Both the position numbers and the translations under genes were made by a program. Positions 35,577-44,427 of a stretch of 64,000 nt of DNA are shown here, in pieces; position 1 is the first letter of the stretch; every line of letters starts with the position of its first letter. Below the pieces are notes generated by a model, which was given only the letters and a program-made list of their open reading frames with translations, had not been told where the DNA came from and made no database searches. Location of the stretch: positions 62,001 to 126,000 of the forward strand of contig NZ_REGE01000004.1 in NCBI RefSeq assembly GCF_003688935.1. The letters are read 5' to 3'. The DNA comes from Corynebacterium macginleyi. GTDB taxonomy: Bacteria; Actinomycetota; Actinomycetes; Mycobacteriales; Mycobacteriaceae.

Positions 35577-38060
35577 TCAGCGGCCGAGGAGATTGCGGAT
35601 CTCGTTGCGCAAATTATCGATATCTTGTTGGAAGATTCCAAAGTCCTCAGGAATGAGGTTCCATCCGCCGCCGTTATTTCCTCCCCAGTTGTTGACACCG
35701 GTAGTGCCTGGGCTGCCGGTGTTATTTTGTGTGCCGGTCGTATTCGTACTGCCCACGCCGTTGGAGGGGGGTTGGGTAACAGGGGAGGTGACAGGGGAGC
35801 CGTCAGAAAGTTGCAGGGTAATCTCCGCGCCTTCCTTCTTGCCATCCTTGCCGGTAAGCGCGCGTACCACGCGACCGTAGGGAACACTCCCATCGACGAC
35901 GCGGGAGGTCTTTACCACATAGCCCTTGGCCTCAAGGGCGCTGCGAGCCTGTGACTCGGTTTTCCCTCGCATGCTATCGAGCAGCTTATCCCCGGTGGTG
36001 CCGTCGTCGTATTTCTTATTGTAATTGGGTAGCCCGCTCTGGGTAGCCCGCGACAGCTGCGATGCCATGGTGAAAAATGTTTGTGCGGGCTCCAAACCAC
36101 CAAAGAGGTTGCCGGTACCGGTGCACTGGCGCACAGGTGAGGTACATAGCGGCTGCGTATCGGTTCCGTCGTTATAGATATAGGGAGCGGCGGCGAGCCC
36201 CTCGTTGAATCCCAAAAACGCCGAGGACTGGTTGGATTCGGTGGTGCCGGTCTTGGCGGCAATGGGGGAGCTAAACCCGGCGGCCAGGGCAGCGTTCTTG
36301 GCGGTGCCCTGTGTGGCGTCTTCGGATAGGGCATTGGACAGGGCGTGGGCCACGTCCTGATCTACCGCCTGCTCGCACGGGGTTTCCTTGAGATAGACCT
36401 CGTTGCCGTTCTTATCCAGGACTTTGTCAATGGGGTTGGGTTCGCACCACCAGCCGTGAGAGGCAATCGTTGCGCCCACATTGGATAGTTCTAGAGGATT
36501 TACCGGATTAGGGCCCAGAGTAAAGGAACCGGAACTGGCGTCTTTCGTGCGCTGCGCGATGGAGGTGTCCTTATCAAAGGTTCCCTTCTCGTCGTAGGAG
36601 CGAAGGCCGAGTCGTACCGCCATATCCACAATGGGTGCCACGCCAATCTGCTCGGTGAGCTTGATAAACGGGGTATTGGGGGAGTGTGCTAAGGCCTCTT
36701 GCAGAGTCATCGTGGCCTTATAATTGCTCGCATTTTCCACGCAGTAGCGGTTGGCGGGGCAGTTATCGGCGCCGCCGTGGCCGAGACCTTCGGCTTCGTA
36801 GCGGATGGGCACATCCACCGTAGTCTTAATGCCATAGCCAGCCTCGATGGCGGCTGCAGCGGTGAAGGTTTTAAAGACCGAGCCGGCACCATTGCCCACT
36901 AAGGAGTTGGTTTGTGGCAGCAGGGTTTCATTTTTGTCCCGATCCAGCCCGTAGGCACGGGACGAGACCATGGCCAAGACTTTGCGGTCCGACGTACTCG
37001 GTTCGATAACGTTCATGACCTCAGCGACGCCTTGGGCATTCGGGTGGGTGTGCGACTGTACCGCGAATAGCGCCGTATCTTGCACCTGGGGGTCCAGCGT
37101 TGTTTTTATGGTGTATCCTCCTTGGGCGAGTTGGTCTTGGTCTATGCCCTTCTCCTCGAGGTAGTGCAGTACAAAGTCGCAGAAAAATCCGCGATCACCT
37201 GCACCAATGCAGCCATTATCCAGGGTATTGGGCTGCTTGTTAACACCTAATTTTTGATCCTTGTATTTATCTGCATCCGCTTGCTCCAGATAGCCATTAT
37301 CCACCATGGATTGCAGCACGACGTTGCGGCGGTCCAGCACCTCTTCCTCATTGGTATAGGGGTTGAGGCGCTCCGAGGACTGCACCATGCCAGCCAACAT
37401 CGCCGCTTGCGGGACCGTGAGGTCCGCAGCGTGGCTATCAAAGTAGGTCCTCGCAGCGGCTTCCACGCCGTAGGCATGGTTGCCAAAGGAGACCAGGTTG
37501 AGGTAGTTGGTGAGGATTTCTTCCTTGTCCAACTCTTCATTCAGCTGTGTGGCCATGCGCATTTCACGGAGCTTGCGGGTGGCGGATTGCTCGATCGCCG
37601 CGGCTCGTTCTTCATCGTTTTGCGCGGAGACAAGCAAGAGATAGTTCTTGACGTACTGCTGGTCAATGGTGGACGCACCCTGAGATACCCCGCCGGAGGT
37701 GAGGTTGGTCCACAAGGCGCGGAAATTGCCTTGGAAATCTACGCCACCGTGTTTATAAAAGCGCTCGTCCTCGATGGAAACGATGGCGTTTTTCATCGCG
37801 TCCGAAATCTCGTCGCCGTCTACGGGGTGGCGGCGTTGGCGATAGACATAGGCCATATCTTTGCCCGAGGCGTCCTTCACTGTGGTCACGCCCGGGATAT
37901 TGCCGGCTGTTAGATCTTGCAGTTCTGACTGCATGGTCTGGTTGGTGCGGGCGATTGCCACGCCCGAAATGCCTGCAAAAGGGGCAAGCGCGAGCGCGAT
38001 GAGCCCGGCTACCAAGACTGTGGACAGGGCTATCTTGGACAAAGATTTGAAGACAGTCAC
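35577..38060 (-). CDS. Class A penicillin-binding protein with PASTA domain (PonA2-like)
   Basis: A bifunctional peptidoglycan synthase of 827 residues: a glycosyltransferase 51 domain (about 60-240, SIEDERFYKHGGVDFQG and GASTIDQQYVKNYLL) and a transpeptidase domain (about 330-680). The catalytic SxxK is SVFK in GNGAGSVFKTFT, the SxN motif is SPN in ALAHSPNTPF, and the KTG motif is AAKTGTTESN. One PASTA domain follows, then an Asn/Gly/Thr-rich tail. Synteny with whiB4 makes it the PonA2 counterpart (pbp1a in C. glutamicum). GTG 38060 is chosen since TAGGGT lies 7 nt upstream (leaderless). An N-terminal helix anchors it in the membrane. Confidence 0.92.
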   Translation of the reverse strand: MTVFKSLSKIALSTVLVAGLIALALAPFAGISGVAIARTNQTMQSELQDLTAGNIPGVTTVKDASGKDMAYVYRQRRHPVDGDEISDAMKNAIVSIEDERFYKHGGVDFQGNFRALWTNLTSGGVSQGASTIDQQYVKNYLLLVSAQNDEERAAAIEQSATRKLREMRMATQLNEELDKEEILTNYLNLVSFGNHAYGVEAAARTYFDSHAADLTVPQAAMLAGMVQSSERLNPYTNEEEVLDRRNVVLQSMVDNGYLEQADADKYKDQKLGVNKQPNTLDNGCIGAGDRGFFCDFVLHYLEEKGIDQDQLAQGGYTIKTTLDPQVQDTALFAVQSHTHPNAQGVAEVMNVIEPSTSDRKVLAMVSSRAYGLDRDKNETLLPQTNSLVGNGAGSVFKTFTAAAAIEAGYGIKTTVDVPIRYEAEGLGHGGADNCPANRYCVENASNYKATMTLQEALAHSPNTPFIKLTEQIGVAPIVDMAVRLGLRSYDEKGTFDKDTSIAQRTKDASSGSFTLGPNPVNPLELSNVGATIASHGWWCEPNPIDKVLDKNGNEVYLKETPCEQAVDQDVAHALSNALSEDATQGTAKNAALAAGFSSPIAAKTGTTESNQSSAFLGFNEGLAAAPYIYNDGTDTQPLCTSPVRQCTGTGNLFGGLEPAQTFFTMASQLSRATQSGLPNYNKKYDDGTTGDKLLDSMRGKTESQARSALEAKGYVVKTSRVVDGSVPYGRVVRALTGKDGKKEGAEITLQLSDGSPVTSPVTQPPSNGVGSTNTTGTQNNTGSPGTTGVNNWGGNNGGGWNLIPEDFGIFQQDIDNLRNEIRNLLGR

Positions 38061-38205
38061 GATAAATACCCTACGTGGTCTGCCTAGTAATGGGGAAGGC
38101 GACCTGCACCCCCTAAAGTGTGACCTCGTAGACAATCTTGCAATCTAGTGAATAGACTCAGGCCACAATGCATGGTAATCCGTCTGGGAAGGAGCACACT
38201 CACCC

Positions 38206-38529
38206 ATGACCGTTCGAGTGAAGACTGCGGGAATGTCCAATACAGCCCGAAATCCCGAGCGCGGTGAGTGGGTCACTTTAGCAAAATGCCGCAATGGGGA
38301 TCCGGACGCGTTATTCGTGCGTGGCGCTGAACAGCGCAAAGCCGCTGTCATCTGCCGCCGCTGCCCTGTATTAACAGAATGCCGGGCAGATGCCTTAGAT
38401 AACCGTGTGGAATTTGGGGTGTGGGGTGGATTGACCGAGCGCCAGCGCCGCGCGCTCCTGCGCAAGAATCCCCACATCACCGACTGGGCGAATTACTTGG
38501 CAAAAGGCGGCGAACTCGTCGGTATTTAA
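38206..38529 (+). CDS. whcA: WhiB-family iron-sulfur regulator, WhcA/WhiB4-like
   Basis: A 107-residue WhiB-like protein that binds a [4Fe-4S] cluster. The four cysteines are Cys28, Cys50, Cys53 and Cys59 (ICRRCPVLTEC). GVWGG follows, and basic residues end the protein (ERQRRALLRKN). The neighbour ponA and the order match M. tuberculosis whiB4 and C. glutamicum whcA, regulators of oxidative stress responses. The ribosome site GGAAGGAG is about 11 nt before the ATG. The cluster could sense O2 or reactive species; that is inferred from the family. Confidence 0.88.
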   Translation: MTVRVKTAGMSNTARNPERGEWVTLAKCRNGDPDALFVRGAEQRKAAVICRRCPVLTECRADALDNRVEFGVWGGLTERQRRALLRKNPHITDWANYLAKGGELVGI

Positions 38530-38619
38530 CGCGGTCAGAGCGTGTAACTGCTCTCGTAGCGGCGGCAGCGCTCTGGACTGGGGCGGCATAAGGTGGCGTT
38601 AATCGCTAGAATAAACTTT

Positions 38620-38778
38620 ATGACTAAATGGGAATACGCAACTGCACCAGTACTGACCCACGCCACCAAGCAGATTCTTGATTCTTGGGGTGAGGATGGA
38701 TGGGAACTGGTAGCCATCACCCCTGGCCCGAACCCGGAGAACGTGGTCGCCTACTTCAAGCGCGAGGTGACAGAGTAA
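38620..38778 (+). CDS. DUF4177-type small protein
   Basis: A 52-residue protein. MTKWEYATAPVLTHATKQIL, then WGEDGWELVAITPGP and a basic end are typical of DUF4177 (two strands and a helix). It is the counterpart of Rv3678A. TAGAAT (38607-38612) is 7 nt before the ATG, so the transcript is leaderless. The stop codon adjoins the RidA start, indicating an operon. Function unknown. Confidence 0.85.
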   Translation: MTKWEYATAPVLTHATKQILDSWGEDGWELVAITPGPNPENVVAYFKREVTE

Positions 38779-39237
38779 ATGAGTCTTTCCGCTCGCTTGA
38801 AAGAGTTGGGGGTAGAGCTGCCGGACGTTGCTAAGCCACTGGCTTCTTATGTGCCCGCGTTGCGCGTGGGCAACCAGGTATGGACCTCTGGTCAACTTCC
38901 TCTGGTGGATGGCTCGCTGTCGGTGACTGGCAAGGTGGGTGCCGAAGTCACTACTAAGCAGGCCCAGGAACAGGCCCGCACCGCCGTGCTCAACGCCCTA
39001 GCGGCTGTCGATGCGGAGGTCGGGTTGGACAATATCTCCCGCGTGATCAAGATCGTCGGGTTTGTAGCCTCGGATCCTGGCTACGAAGATCAGCCCGTGG
39101 TGGTTAACGGGGCCTCGGATTTCATTGGGGAGTTATTCGGCGAGGCAGGCAGGCACGCTCGTTCTGCAGTCGGCGTAGCCGCCTTGCCAAAGAACGCTCC
39201 TGTAGAGATTGAATTGATCGTAGAGATCGCTGAGTGA
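38779..39237 (+). CDS. RidA/YjgF-family protein
   Basis: A 152-residue protein of the RidA family, which includes deaminases of reactive enamine/imine intermediates. Visible features are VWTSGQLPLVDG, QARTAVLNALAAVDAEVG and HARSAVGVAALPKNAPVEIEL; the catalytic Arg is in ARSAVGV. It starts right after the stop of the DUF4177 gene, with no gap, so the pair is co-translated. The role in amine stress is inferred. Confidence 0.87.
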   Translation: MSLSARLKELGVELPDVAKPLASYVPALRVGNQVWTSGQLPLVDGSLSVTGKVGAEVTTKQAQEQARTAVLNALAAVDAEVGLDNISRVIKIVGFVASDPGYEDQPVVVNGASDFIGELFGEAGRHARSAVGVAALPKNAPVEIELIVEIAE

Positions 39238-39255
39238 TCGGATAGGCTGGTAGGC

Positions 39256-40071
39256 ATGGAGCACCCCGCATATAGTCAATTGCGTCCCGTAAGCCAATCC
39301 GTTGGCGTAGTTCTTTGTGATAATCCCAGCTATACCGCCCTCGAGGGTACGAATACCTGGATTATTAGTGCCGCTGAAGACTCTCGGTCGATCGTCGTAG
39401 ACCCGGGGCCGGAGGATGAAGGCCACCTCAACGTTGTGCATCGCCATGCCGGGGAGGTGGCGTTAATTCTGCTTACCCACCGTCACGATGACCATGCCTC
39501 GGGCGCGCAACGACTTCGACAGATGACCGGCGCGCCCATTCGCGCTTTCGATCTCAACTATTGCAATGGCGCGGAGGCTTTGCAGAAAGGTGAAATCCTG
39601 ACCTTGGAAGGCGTTACTCCACAGCTGGAGGTTGTGCACACACCGGGTCACACCGCGGACTCCACGTCCTTTTTTGTGTGGAGCGGGGAGGTGGACAATT
39701 CCCGGCTAGAAGGCATCGTCAGCGGCGATACCATCGCGGGGCGCCACACCGTTTTGCTCTCAGAGACGGACGGCGATTTGGCCGATTATCTCCACGCCTT
39801 GGACATCCTAGAAACCCGCGGCAAGGATGTTACGCTCTTTCCGGGCCACGGGCCCGATTTGGAAGATACCTCGCAGGTGGCGCGCAAATACATTGACCGA
39901 CGCCATTACCGCTTGGACCAGATTCGAAAGATCCGTGCCCGGCTGGGTGAAGACGTGGATCTGACCACCTTGGTCAATGAAATGTATGACGATGTAGATC
40001 CGGTGCTGCGCCATGCTGCCGAGCAATCTACGCGTACGGCGTTGAAGTATCTCGACGGTACCGATAGCTGA
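39256..40071 (+). CDS. Metallo-beta-lactamase fold hydrolase
   Basis: A 271-residue MBL-fold enzyme. The metal motif is THRHDDHASG (about 76-85), followed by VHTPGHTADS and SGDTIAGR, and a late His in FPGHGPD. The family spans hydrolases of thioesters, glyoxalase II and lactonases; the substrate is unknown. It is the counterpart of Rv3677c. TAGGCT (39243-39248) lies 7 nt before ATG 39256, so it has its own leaderless promoter. A terminator follows at 40123. Confidence 0.88.
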   Translation: MEHPAYSQLRPVSQSVGVVLCDNPSYTALEGTNTWIISAAEDSRSIVVDPGPEDEGHLNVVHRHAGEVALILLTHRHDDHASGAQRLRQMTGAPIRAFDLNYCNGAEALQKGEILTLEGVTPQLEVVHTPGHTADSTSFFVWSGEVDNSRLEGIVSGDTIAGRHTVLLSETDGDLADYLHALDILETRGKDVTLFPGHGPDLEDTSQVARKYIDRRHYRLDQIRKIRARLGEDVDLTTLVNEMYDDVDPVLRHAAEQSTRTALKYLDGTDS

Positions 40072-40122
40072 CGGCACCGGCAGCTAGCTCGGCGCCCGGT
40101 AAGTCGCTGGCTAAACGCTTAT

Positions 40123-40166
40123 TCCCTCCGCCCTTGACGCTATGCATGGGCTGGAGGGATTTTTAT
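40123..40166 (+). terminator. Intrinsic terminator after the MBL-fold gene
   Basis: TCCCTCC (40123-40129) pairs with GGAGGGA (40153-40159), followed by TTTTTATTT. It lies between the MBL-fold gene and the convergent glxR. Confidence 0.7.
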
Positions 40167-40850
40167 TTAGCGTGCGCGGCGGGCGAGGTGTTCGGTATCG
40201 ATGATGAGCACGGACTTGCCCTCGAGGCGAATCCAGCCGCGGTGGGCGAAGGTGGCCAGGGCCTTGTTTACGGTCTCACGGGAAGCACCGACCAGCTGGG
40301 CAATCTCTTCCTGGGTGAGATCGTGGTTGACGCGCAGTGCGCTGCCTTCCTGTACGCCGAAGCGGTTAGCCAGCTGCAGCAGGGTTTTGGCAACTCGGCC
40401 GGGTACGTCGGTGAAGATGAGGTCCGCCAAGTTGGCGTTGGTGCGGCGCAGGCGGCGCGCTAGCACGCGCAGTAGCTGCTGGGCGATGGCAGGGTGATCG
40501 CTGACCCACTTGTCCAGCAGCTCGGAGTTCATCGTGGCGGCCTGAACCTCGGTCACGCAGACAGCGGATGAGGTGCGTGGGCCCGGGTCGAAGATAGAGA
40601 GTTCGCCGAACATATCGGAGGGACCCATGACGGTTAGAAGGTTCTCGCGGCCATCCGGGGCGTGGCGGGCGAGCTTAATCTTGCCGGAGGTAATGATGTA
40701 TAAGCGGTCACCAGGCTCGCCTTCATCGAAGATGGTAGTACCGCGCGGGAAGCGCACTGTTTCCATCTGCTCGAGAAGATTTTGCACTGCTACGGGATCA
40801 ACGCCTTGGAAGATTCCGGCGCGGGAGAGGGTGTCCTGTACGCCTTCCAC
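40167..40850 (-). CDS. glxR: cAMP receptor protein family regulator GlxR
   Basis: The global cAMP-binding regulator of corynebacteria (Crp/Rv3676 counterpart). The 227-residue length equals C. glutamicum GlxR. The cyclic-nucleotide pocket is visible as [18 protein letters not shown] (about 80-97) and the winged helix-turn-helix as [20 protein letters not shown] (about 178-197). AAGGAG lies 6 nt before GTG 40850. A GlxR-like box is found upstream at 40976-40991, consistent with the known autoregulation. The cyclase CyaB in this window makes the ligand. Confidence 0.96.
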   Translation of the reverse strand: MEGVQDTLSRAGIFQGVDPVAVQNLLEQMETVRFPRGTTIFDEGEPGDRLYIITSGKIKLARHAPDGRENLLTVMGPSDMFGELSIFDPGPRTSSAVCVTEVQAATMNSELLDKWVSDHPAIAQQLLRVLARRLRRTNANLADLIFTDVPGRVAKTLLQLANRFGVQEGSALRVNHDLTQEEIAQLVGASRETVNKALATFAHRGWIRLEGKSVLIIDTEHLARRAR

Positions 40851-40975
40851 GTTTTACTCCTTGGATGTCGACTGCGAGACGTCATTTAAGTGCTTGGCCC
40901 ACATCCTTGTGCGAGCTCTAGAGAGGCACGCTTATGCGGAACCAGCGGGGTAATTTTTAGCGTACCCCATATTAC

Positions 40976-40991
40976 AGTGTAGTTCGTCACT
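40976..40991. promoter_or_regulatory. Candidate GlxR binding site upstream of glxR
   Basis: AGTGTAGTTCGTCACT matches 8 of the 12 defined positions of TGTGANNTANNTCACA. It lies about 126 nt upstream of the glxR start. Autoregulation is known for C. glutamicum glxR; this site is a visual candidate. Confidence 0.4.
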
Positions 40992-41073
40992 TTTGCGCAC
41001 TGCCTCAATAATAGTCACACGACAGAAATGGGAAAGTTTCAGCCTTTTAGGTTTACAGCCAGCGGTTTTCTGG

Positions 41074-41163
41074 CTAATCCCCGAAGACAATCGCTTCCAG
41101 TTTTTCCATTAGGAGGGCAAAAAGGGCGATGCCAAGCGGAACAAAAATAACAAGTGAAATCAT
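41074..41163 (-). CDS. 29-residue single-span membrane protein
   Basis: The frame encodes a 29-residue product that opens MISLVIFVPLGIALFALLME and ends in EAIVFGD, so one helix is followed by an acidic tail. TAGGAT lies 8 nt before the ATG on the minus strand, giving a leaderless start. The gene lies between glxR and nth and is transcribed away from nth. The corresponding place in M. tuberculosis is Rv3675, a membrane protein. The coding case rests on the hydrophobic pattern, promoter and position. Function unknown. Confidence 0.6.
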   Translation of the reverse strand: MISLVIFVPLGIALFALLMEKLEAIVFGD

Positions 41164-41191
41164 GTATTCCCATCCTACTATGCTTGGCGGC

Positions 41192-41845
41192 ATGAGTTCA
41201 TCACCGCCCAAAACCGTGGCTCCGAGCACGCGAGCGCCTGTCATTAATGAAAGATTGGCACGCGAACACCCCGATGCGCAGTGCGAACTCGATTTTGATT
41301 CTCCCCTTCAGCTCTTAGTCGCCACGGTGCTCTCCGCGCAGTGTACGGATGCGCGCGTGAACTCGGTTACTCCTGAGCTTTTCCACACCTATCCCACCGC
41401 CGCCGATTATGCGGCGTCCCGGCGGGAGGATTTGGAAGCCATCCTGCGCCCGCTGGGGTTTCAGCGGGCAAAGGCGGGGTATCTCATGGGCATAGGCGAG
41501 CGCCTAGTCTCTGAATTCGATGGCGAGGTGCCACAGACCGTGCAGGAACTTACCTCCCTGCCCGGGGTCGGCCGCAAGTCAGCGTTGGTGGTTCTGGGTG
41601 ATGCCTTTGGGGTACCGGGCCTTACAGTGGATACGCACTTCAGCCGCCTGATGCAGCGCCTTGAGCTGACGAGGGAAAAGACGCCGGTGAAGATAGAAAG
41701 GGATATTGCCAAGCTCATTGTAAAACCCGAGTGGACGGTTTTTTCTCACCGGGTAATTTTTCACGGCCGGCGAATCTGCCATGCCCGAAACCCAGAGTGC
41801 GGGAATTGCGTGGTGCGGGATCTGTGCCCGGCTGCATTAGGCTAG
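41192..41845 (+). CDS. nth: Endonuclease III
   Basis: A base-excision repair glycosylase/AP lyase that removes oxidised pyrimidines. The 217 residues have the helix-hairpin-helix LPGVGRKSALVV with the catalytic Lys, the catalytic Asp in VDTHFSRL, and a [4Fe-4S] site CHARNPECGNCVVRDLC near the end. ATG 41192 is preferred to 41180 because the MSSS start fits, and TACTAT (41176-41181) would then be a -10 box; both are possible. The gene for the thioredoxin-like protein follows within 4 nt. Confidence 0.93.
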   Translation: MSSSPPKTVAPSTRAPVINERLAREHPDAQCELDFDSPLQLLVATVLSAQCTDARVNSVTPELFHTYPTAADYAASRREDLEAILRPLGFQRAKAGYLMGIGERLVSEFDGEVPQTVQELTSLPGVGRKSALVVLGDAFGVPGLTVDTHFSRLMQRLELTREKTPVKIERDIAKLIVKPEWTVFSHRVIFHGRRICHARNPECGNCVVRDLCPAALG

Positions 41846-41849
41846 CGGT

Positions 41850-42437
41850 ATGAAAAAATACGTCTTCGGCACCGTCATTGCGGCCATTATCACTGCTGTC
41901 CTCGTGGTAATGGGAGTAATGCAGCTGCGTGGCGATGATACCGGCGCAGGCGGTGCCGCGTCCGGCAATGCGGCCGGCCAGGGGATAGCCGATCGCCCGG
42001 ATTGCCCCGCGGGCCCCATCGCTGGAGTGGATTTGGAGTGCCTGGGTGGCACTGACACAGGTGACGTGGGCGCTGGTGAAGGGAACCATACGGATGCGGG
42101 CATTACCATCGCCAATGTATGGGCGTGGTGGTGCGAGCCGTGCCGCGCAGAATTACCCTACTTTGATGAGGTGGCAAAGTCTCATCCAGAATGGAAGGTC
42201 ATTGGGATCCACGCGGATAAAAATGCCGCCAACGGGGCTGCTTTTCTCAACGATGTGGGAGTAGATCTGCCGAGCTTCCAAGACTCACATAATAGTTTTG
42301 CTGGCGCGCTAGGCCTGCCAGGCGTGGTTCCTGTGACCGTCATTTTCCGCGATGGGGAAGTGCTAAAGCAGGCGGCCCAGCCGTTTACCTCTGCGGCCGA
42401 GATTGAAAAGACGGTCAAGGAGGCGCTTGCTGGATGA
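41850..42437 (+). CDS. Membrane-anchored thioredoxin-like protein (TlpA-type)
   Basis: A 195-residue protein with an N-terminal signal-anchor helix (about 5-25) and an extracytoplasmic thioredoxin fold with the redox motif WCEPC (WAWWCEPCRAELP). It could reduce or isomerise disulfides in cell-wall proteins or serve cytochrome c maturation. It is the counterpart of Rv3673c. TAGGCT overlapping the nth stop is 6 nt before the ATG, so it could also start leaderless. Its stop overlaps the Nudix start (ATGA). Confidence 0.88.
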   Translation: MKKYVFGTVIAAIITAVLVVMGVMQLRGDDTGAGGAASGNAAGQGIADRPDCPAGPIAGVDLECLGGTDTGDVGAGEGNHTDAGITIANVWAWWCEPCRAELPYFDEVAKSHPEWKVIGIHADKNAANGAAFLNDVGVDLPSFQDSHNSFAGALGLPGVVPVTVIFRDGEVLKQAAQPFTSAAEIEKTVKEALAG

Positions 42438-43135
42438 GTGAGTTATGCCCTGAGTGCGCACCCGACTGGATAAAACCCGCGCTCGGCGTTGATGTAAGTC
42501 AAGTGCAGGAGCTTATAGGGCAGCGGCAAGCATCGCAGCTTAATGGCACGGAGGAAGAGGTGCCAACCAAGCGGGAAGCTGCGGTGCTGATGCTATTGAA
42601 CGGGCAGAGCATGGAGGATGGTGAAATTTTGCTCACGCACCGCTCGCCGTCCATGCGCTCGCATTCCGGCCAAATTGCCTTTCCTGGCGGCCGGCGGGAT
42701 CCGGGGGATACATCGCTGGTCGATACTGCGCTGCGGGAGGCATGGGAAGAAACCGACCTGCAGCGCCATTCCGTTACACCCCTAGAGCAGTGGAAGCAGT
42801 TGCATATTCGTGCCACGGGTAATCCGGTAAGCCCCATCTTGGCGCATTGGCACCAGCCGGGTGAGGTCTACCCCGCTAGCCCGGCGGAGACCGATGATGT
42901 GTTTTTCGTCCCGATCAAGGAGCTCATTGACCCCCGCAACCGCCTGCTGGTGGGTTTCAAACAATGGCAGGGCCCGGCGTTTTATGCCAATGGCTACGTG
43001 ATTTGGGGTTTTACTGCCGGGGTGCTGGCAGCATTATTGGATCATTCTGGGTGGAGCGTACCGTGGAATAACAATTCGGTCTTAGACCTGCGTGACACCC
43101 TCAAAAAGTCCCGCAATAATGAGAAGATGTCTTAA
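42434..43135 (+). CDS. Nudix hydrolase, CoA diphosphatase-like
   Basis: A 233-residue Nudix protein. The Nudix box is in GGRRDPGDTSLVDTALREAW with EETDL following (about 85-107). Preceding residues LTHRSPSMRSHSGQIAFP match the coenzyme A diphosphatase signature (NudL/YeaB). It probably hydrolyses CoA or related nucleotides. The start overlaps the thioredoxin gene stop (ATGA), and marP follows after 62 nt. It corresponds to Rv3672c, so this is a conserved operon. Confidence 0.87.
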   Translation: MSELCPECAPDWIKPALGVDVSQVQELIGQRQASQLNGTEEEVPTKREAAVLMLLNGQSMEDGEILLTHRSPSMRSHSGQIAFPGGRRDPGDTSLVDTALREAWEETDLQRHSVTPLEQWKQLHIRATGNPVSPILAHWHQPGEVYPASPAETDDVFFVPIKELIDPRNRLLVGFKQWQGPAFYANGYVIWGFTAGVLAALLDHSGWSVPWNNNSVLDLRDTLKKSRNNEKMS

Positions 43136-43197
43136 TTGCCCGCGCGCTTAAGGCGCCGGGGGACGTACGAAACTTCGATAGAGAAAGAACCAAAGCC

Positions 43198-44394
43198 ATG
43201 ACTGCTGCGCTCATTGTTGACGGCCTGATTGTGCTTGCCGTGGTAGCAGCATTGCTCAGTGGTTGGCGCAATGGTGCGCTCGCCGCAGTGCTCTCTGCCA
43301 TCGGTGTGGCCGCGGGCCTCGTGGCGGGCATCGCCGTAGCGCCGCGCGTATTGCGCACAGTGGACGAGCCTTCGCTACGCCTGCTACTGCTCGTCGGAAT
43401 TTTGGTTTTGCTGGTGGGCATTGGGCAAATAATTGGTTCTTCCTTGGGTACGAGCGTGCGTGACCGCATGAAGGCCCGCAGTACCCAGCGGATAGATTCT
43501 CTGTTTGGCGCGGTGTTCCAGTTCTTCATTGCCCTCATCGTTATATGGATGATTTCCATTCCCGTAGCCACCAATTTGGGTGGATCCGCAGGGCAGGTGC
43601 TGCGCGATTCCCGCATCCTGAGTAACCTCAACGCCGCTGCCCCGCCGCGTCTGGCTTCTCTTCCCAATGGTGTGGCGGCAATGCTGAATGAATCGGGGCT
43701 TCCGCCCTTGGTCTCGCCGTGGGAAAAACCTATCAGCGGCGAGGATGTCGAAGAGCCAGCCCCGAACGTACAGGACCCGGAGCTGGTGCACAGAATGCGC
43801 CCGTCCATCATTCATGTGCTTGGCGACGCCGAAGTATGTTCCCGCCGCCTCATGGGTTCCGGTTTTGTGGTGGACAATGACTATGTGGTCACCAATGCCC
43901 ACGTCGTAGCCGGCACCCAAAGGGTGAAGTTGGATACGAAGCTCGGACTGAAAGATGCCACGGTGGTCTACTACAACCCAGAGGTCGATATCGCCGTCCT
44001 GCACGCGCCGGATCTAAACATCCAGCCCCTGCCATGGGCGCAGCGGCCGGCCCAGACCGGCGATGATGCCATGGTTATGGGTTTTCCACACTCTGGGCCT
44101 TTTAATGCGGAGATGGCCCGCGTACGCGATCGCATCACCATTGCGGGACCAGACATTTACTCCCAAGGCCGGGTCGAGCGCGATTCCTATATTGTGCGCG
44201 GCAATATCCAACAGGGAAATTCCGGCGGCCCCTTAGTCAATACCGCAGGCGAGGTTTTAGGCGTCATCTTTGGCGCCTCAGTGGACGATTCTGGGACTGG
44301 ATACGCGCTGACCGCTGACGAGGTAATTGGCCAGATCGGAGATGTGACCCAACTGACGCTTCCAGTAGAAACGGGCGAGTGCGTGGCGCACTAG
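43198..44394 (+). CDS. marP: Membrane serine protease MarP
   Basis: A periplasmic serine protease anchored by four N-terminal helices of the CvpA type (about 1-125). The 398-residue protein has a trypsin-like domain with the His in VTNAHVVAG, Asp in EVDIAVLHA, and Ser in GNIQQGNSGGPLV. It is the counterpart of Rv3671c, which protects M. tuberculosis from acid and oxidative stress. Two domain cysteines (EVCSRRLMG and ETGEC at the end) could form the redox-sensitive disulfide described for the family. GAGAAAGAA is upstream of the ATG. Confidence 0.92.
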   Translation: MTAALIVDGLIVLAVVAALLSGWRNGALAAVLSAIGVAAGLVAGIAVAPRVLRTVDEPSLRLLLLVGILVLLVGIGQIIGSSLGTSVRDRMKARSTQRIDSLFGAVFQFFIALIVIWMISIPVATNLGGSAGQVLRDSRILSNLNAAAPPRLASLPNGVAAMLNESGLPPLVSPWEKPISGEDVEEPAPNVQDPELVHRMRPSIIHVLGDAEVCSRRLMGSGFVVDNDYVVTNAHVVAGTQRVKLDTKLGLKDATVVYYNPEVDIAVLHAPDLNIQPLPWAQRPAQTGDDAMVMGFPHSGPFNAEMARVRDRITIAGPDIYSQGRVERDSYIVRGNIQQGNSGGPLVNTAGEVLGVIFGASVDDSGTGYALTADEVIGQIGDVTQLTLPVETGECVAH

Positions 44395-44427
44395 CCTCCG
44401 TATTGAATCCGCGTAGGGCAATCCGCC

